Below, piece by piece: positions 62,216 to 64,000 of a DNA stretch of 64,000 bases. The translations under genes and the position numbers were made by a program. The notes under the pieces are model-generated. The model saw nothing but the letters and a program-made list of their open reading frames with translations, searched no databases and had not been told where the DNA came from. The DNA is from Desertimonas sp963732335 (lineage in GTDB: Bacteria; Actinomycetota; Acidimicrobiia; Acidimicrobiales; Ilumatobacteraceae), in assembly GCA_963732335.1 (NCBI GenBank), contig CAVSZO010000063.1, positions 248,001 through 312,000 on the forward strand, written 5' to 3'. The number at the start of each line of letters is the position of its first letter. Position 1 is the first letter of the stretch.

Positions 62216-62661
62216 GTGCGTCAGCCGGCCCGGTGGGTCCGTCGCGAGCCCGGAGTAGACCGGCTTGACGCCACCCCATCCGTCGCCGGTCACCGGGTCG
62301 AGCAGAACGACCGGTGCGGCCTCGGGCGCGTTGAGGTCGATCGGGTAGATCGTCGCCGCGTTCGGTGCCGAGTCCTGCGCGTTGAAATGAGCGAACTGCC
62401 GTCGGGTGACCACTCGGGGTGGTCGACGGGGACGTCGAGAGGGACGACGATGCGCTCGTCGCCGCTGACGACGTCGCGGACGACGATCTCGCTCACCCAG
62501 TCCGCCTCGGGATGAATGCGCATGAAGGCGACCTGACCGCCGTCCGGGGAGATGCGTGGCTCCACATCGAACGTGTCGGGGTCACCGAGCAGGACGGCGT
62601 CCGAGCCGTCGGCGTCGATCCACCACAGGGTCCCGGCAACGCCCGAACCGCAGATCGGCAC
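62216..62661 (-). pseudogene. TolB/WD40-like beta-propeller fragment
   Basis: On the minus strand GTLWWIDADGSDAVLLGDPD, EPRISPDGGQVAFMRIHPEA and HPEWSPDGSSL give two TolB-like blades. A frameshift near 62410 moves on to NAQDSAPNAATIYPIDLNAP. Both ends are missing: no signal peptide and too few blades for a ring. A truncated, frameshifted gene. Confidence 0.6.
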
Positions 62662-62744
62662 CCGAAGGAGGCTGTTGCGTTAGCTCCTGCGGAGTGCATG
62701 AGTATGCGGTGCTCTGAATGGGCGCCGTATCGGACGGAGTTCAA

Positions 62745-62789
62745 CGCGATGAGAGTTGCGCGCTCATAGAGCGCGGAACTCTCATCGCG
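62745..62789. repeat. long near-perfect palindrome
   Basis: CGCGATGAGAGTTGCGCGCT (62745-62764) and AGCGCGGAACTCTCATCGCG (62770-62789) form a 20-bp stem with one mismatch and a 5-base loop. No U-tract follows, so it is not a plain terminator. It lies in a 490-base stretch (62662-63149) with no recognised gene, between a propeller remnant and the FAD monooxygenase. It could be a regulator site, a recombination site or the end of a lost element. Confidence 0.8.
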
Positions 62790-63149
62790 CCCGGATCTGT
62801 CTTCGCCGATCGACGATGTGATGAGCGATCCGCGCACCTACGGGCAGGTTGCTCATCGCGTGTTCGTGGGCCGCCGCATTGGACCCGTCATCGGGCCCGG
62901 CCCGTGCCACTTCCGGAGCATCAGCAGCTGCCCGCAGCGAGTCCGTTCAACATGTGGGCGAGTGCATGGTCATGCATCGTCTCGGGTTATCGGGCTGTGC
63001 TTGCAAGACGACACGGCGGAAACCTGCTGTGTGCGCTCAGCATTCGGCCGAGTGTGACGCTTCGGCGCTGCTACGACCACCGCGACTTCCTTGGACTTTC
63101 TCGTCGAGTGCGTTGAACTCAGTTCGGGGCGCGGCCAAGCCGGACGCGG

Positions 63150-64000
63150 TCAGCGCTTCATTAGCGCGGTGCGCAGCGCTGCCGCGAGGTTGTCAGCCGG
63201 GCGGTCCGAGAGGGTTGCGGCGCGCCAGGCGACGAAGCCGTCGGGGCGCACGAGCACGGCGCCGGACGGCGAGATGCCGTAGGCGTCGGTGAACCCGTCA
63301 CCGAGACAGTGGGCATCGAGCTCCAGGCCGGGGACCTCTGCCGCCGCGGCGTTTGCGGCGTCGCACCACGCCACGCCACGAGCGGCGGCGAGGAGCACGA
63401 AACGTCGGCCGAACAGGTCGAGCGTCGAGCGCCGCTGTACGCCGGAGTCGAGCCACACGTGAGGAGCGCGTGTTCCCGGACGGGCACGGGTCTGACGGGG
63501 GTCGGCGTGCTCGGCGATGTCGCCGGCCCCGCCACCGTCGTCACCATCGTCACCGGTGATCGCCGACGACCGATACACGTAGCCGAGCTCGATCTCCAGG
63601 TCGGCGGCGAAGGGCTGCAGGTCGGTGGCATCGAGGTACGGCGCGGTGCGCGTCACGTAGCGGGTGTACGCCTGTTCGGTGGTCAGCTTGCCGACCGGCC
63701 GGCGCTCGGCGTCATAGGTGGCGAGCAGCTCCGGCGAGGCGACGCCCTTGATGACGAGCGCCAGCTTCCACGCCGCGTCCCATGCGTCCTGGATGCCGGT
63801 GTTGCCGCCGAACCCGCCGTTCGGGGGCATCACGTGGGCGGCATCGCCGGCGAGCAGGACCCGGCCGTCGTGGATGCGGCGGGCGACGTCCGACACCGAG
63901 CGCCAGCGGGCAACGCCGTCGATGCGGACGGCGAGGTCGGAGATCCCGGCGCCGGCGCGCACGAATTCGACGAGCCGCTCCTCGCTGGTGTCCGAAGCCG
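63150..64000 (-). CDS. FAD-dependent monooxygenase (PHBH family), 5' part beyond the window
   Basis: The C-terminal 280 or so residues of an aromatic hydroxylase-like flavoprotein. RIHDGRVLLAGDAAHVMPPN carries the GD motif that binds FAD ribityl; FGGNTGIQDAWDAAWKLALV follows, as in class A monooxygenases. The C-terminal thioredoxin-like domain (DLFGRRFVLLAAARGVAWCD to GAVLVRPDGFVAWRAATLSD) matches phenol or polyketide hydroxylases. An acidic Gly-rich insert lies in the middle (TGDDGDDGGGAGD). The reading frame stays open to the last base of the window, so the FAD-binding N-terminus lies outside. Confidence 0.9.
   Translation of the reverse strand, partial: ASDTSEERLVEFVRAGAGISDLAVRIDGVARWRSVSDVARRIHDGRVLLAGDAAHVMPPNGGFGGNTGIQDAWDAAWKLALVIKGVASPELLATYDAERRPVGKLTTEQAYTRYVTRTAPYLDATDLQPFAADLEIELGYVYRSSAITGDDGDDGGGAGDIAEHADPRQTRARPGTRAPHVWLDSGVQRRSTLDLFGRRFVLLAAARGVAWCDAANAAAAEVPGLELDAHCLGDGFTDAYGISPSGAVLVRPDGFVAWRAATLSDRPADNLAAALRTALMKR

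Overview
The window is 64 kb of high-GC actinobacterial chromosome. Many CDSs start with GTG or TTG, and the gene content is typical of free-living Actinobacteria: an F420-type luciferase-like oxidoreductase, a WYL regulator, GAF-ANTAR and STAS signalling proteins, a SARP/BTAD remnant, DUF1003, YcnI, an HrdB-like sigma factor and an archaeal-type glucose dehydrogenase. The flavour recalls Acidimicrobiia (Ilumatobacter-like), but that is an inference from content only. I see no rRNA, tRNA, CRISPR array, prophage or intact insertion sequence. Most genes stand alone or in pairs, in both orientations.

Layout. 0.4-10.7 kb: YggT; a WYL regulator divergent from an epoxide hydrolase; a histidine phosphatase; membrane and secreted proteins; a PLP D-amino-acid enzyme back to back with a truncated D-aminoacylase; an SDR remnant; an acidic Cys-containing protein; a HAD dehalogenase. 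10.7-20.5 kb is a signalling area: a duplicated STAS gene with SigF-like promoters, a GAF-ANTAR protein with a small partner, remnants of a Ca-binding-repeat gene with 265-bp direct repeats, DUF1003, a PAP2/kinase/LPG-synthase-like fusion, and a response regulator with a shattered histidine kinase. 20.5-31.9 kb: Dps, SRPBCC proteins, oxidoreductases, an MFS exporter, a PNPOx-like protein, a methyltransferase, a channel-like protein and a hydrolase. 32-45.5 kb: secreted proteins, a nucleotidyltransferase, a K+ channel, VOC, SDR, a methyltransferase, a metallopeptidase, cold shock protein, a ferritin-like protein with its small partner, a hydrolase-MBL pair and an APH-like kinase. 45.5-64 kb: several decayed genes, YCII, VOC, CHRD, PPC-like, YcnI and Ig-like secreted proteins, a hydrolase-cyclase fusion, a cupin, a sigma factor and its divergent neighbour, glucose dehydrogenase, and an FAD monooxygenase running off the right edge.

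Two features cut across the window. First, a family of roughly 120-bp intergenic repeats, about a dozen copies found by eye, nearly all reading in the + direction whatever the direction of the flanking genes. Second, an unusually high number of broken genes. Some carry single-base frameshifts, which could be assembly errors; others carry real deletions or are fragments (AKR, D-aminoacylase, SARP, two SDRs, a VOC, a TolB-like propeller). I see no large multi-gene system. The best candidates for something undescribed are the oriented repeat family with its downstream small peptides, and the STAS/ANTAR signalling area.
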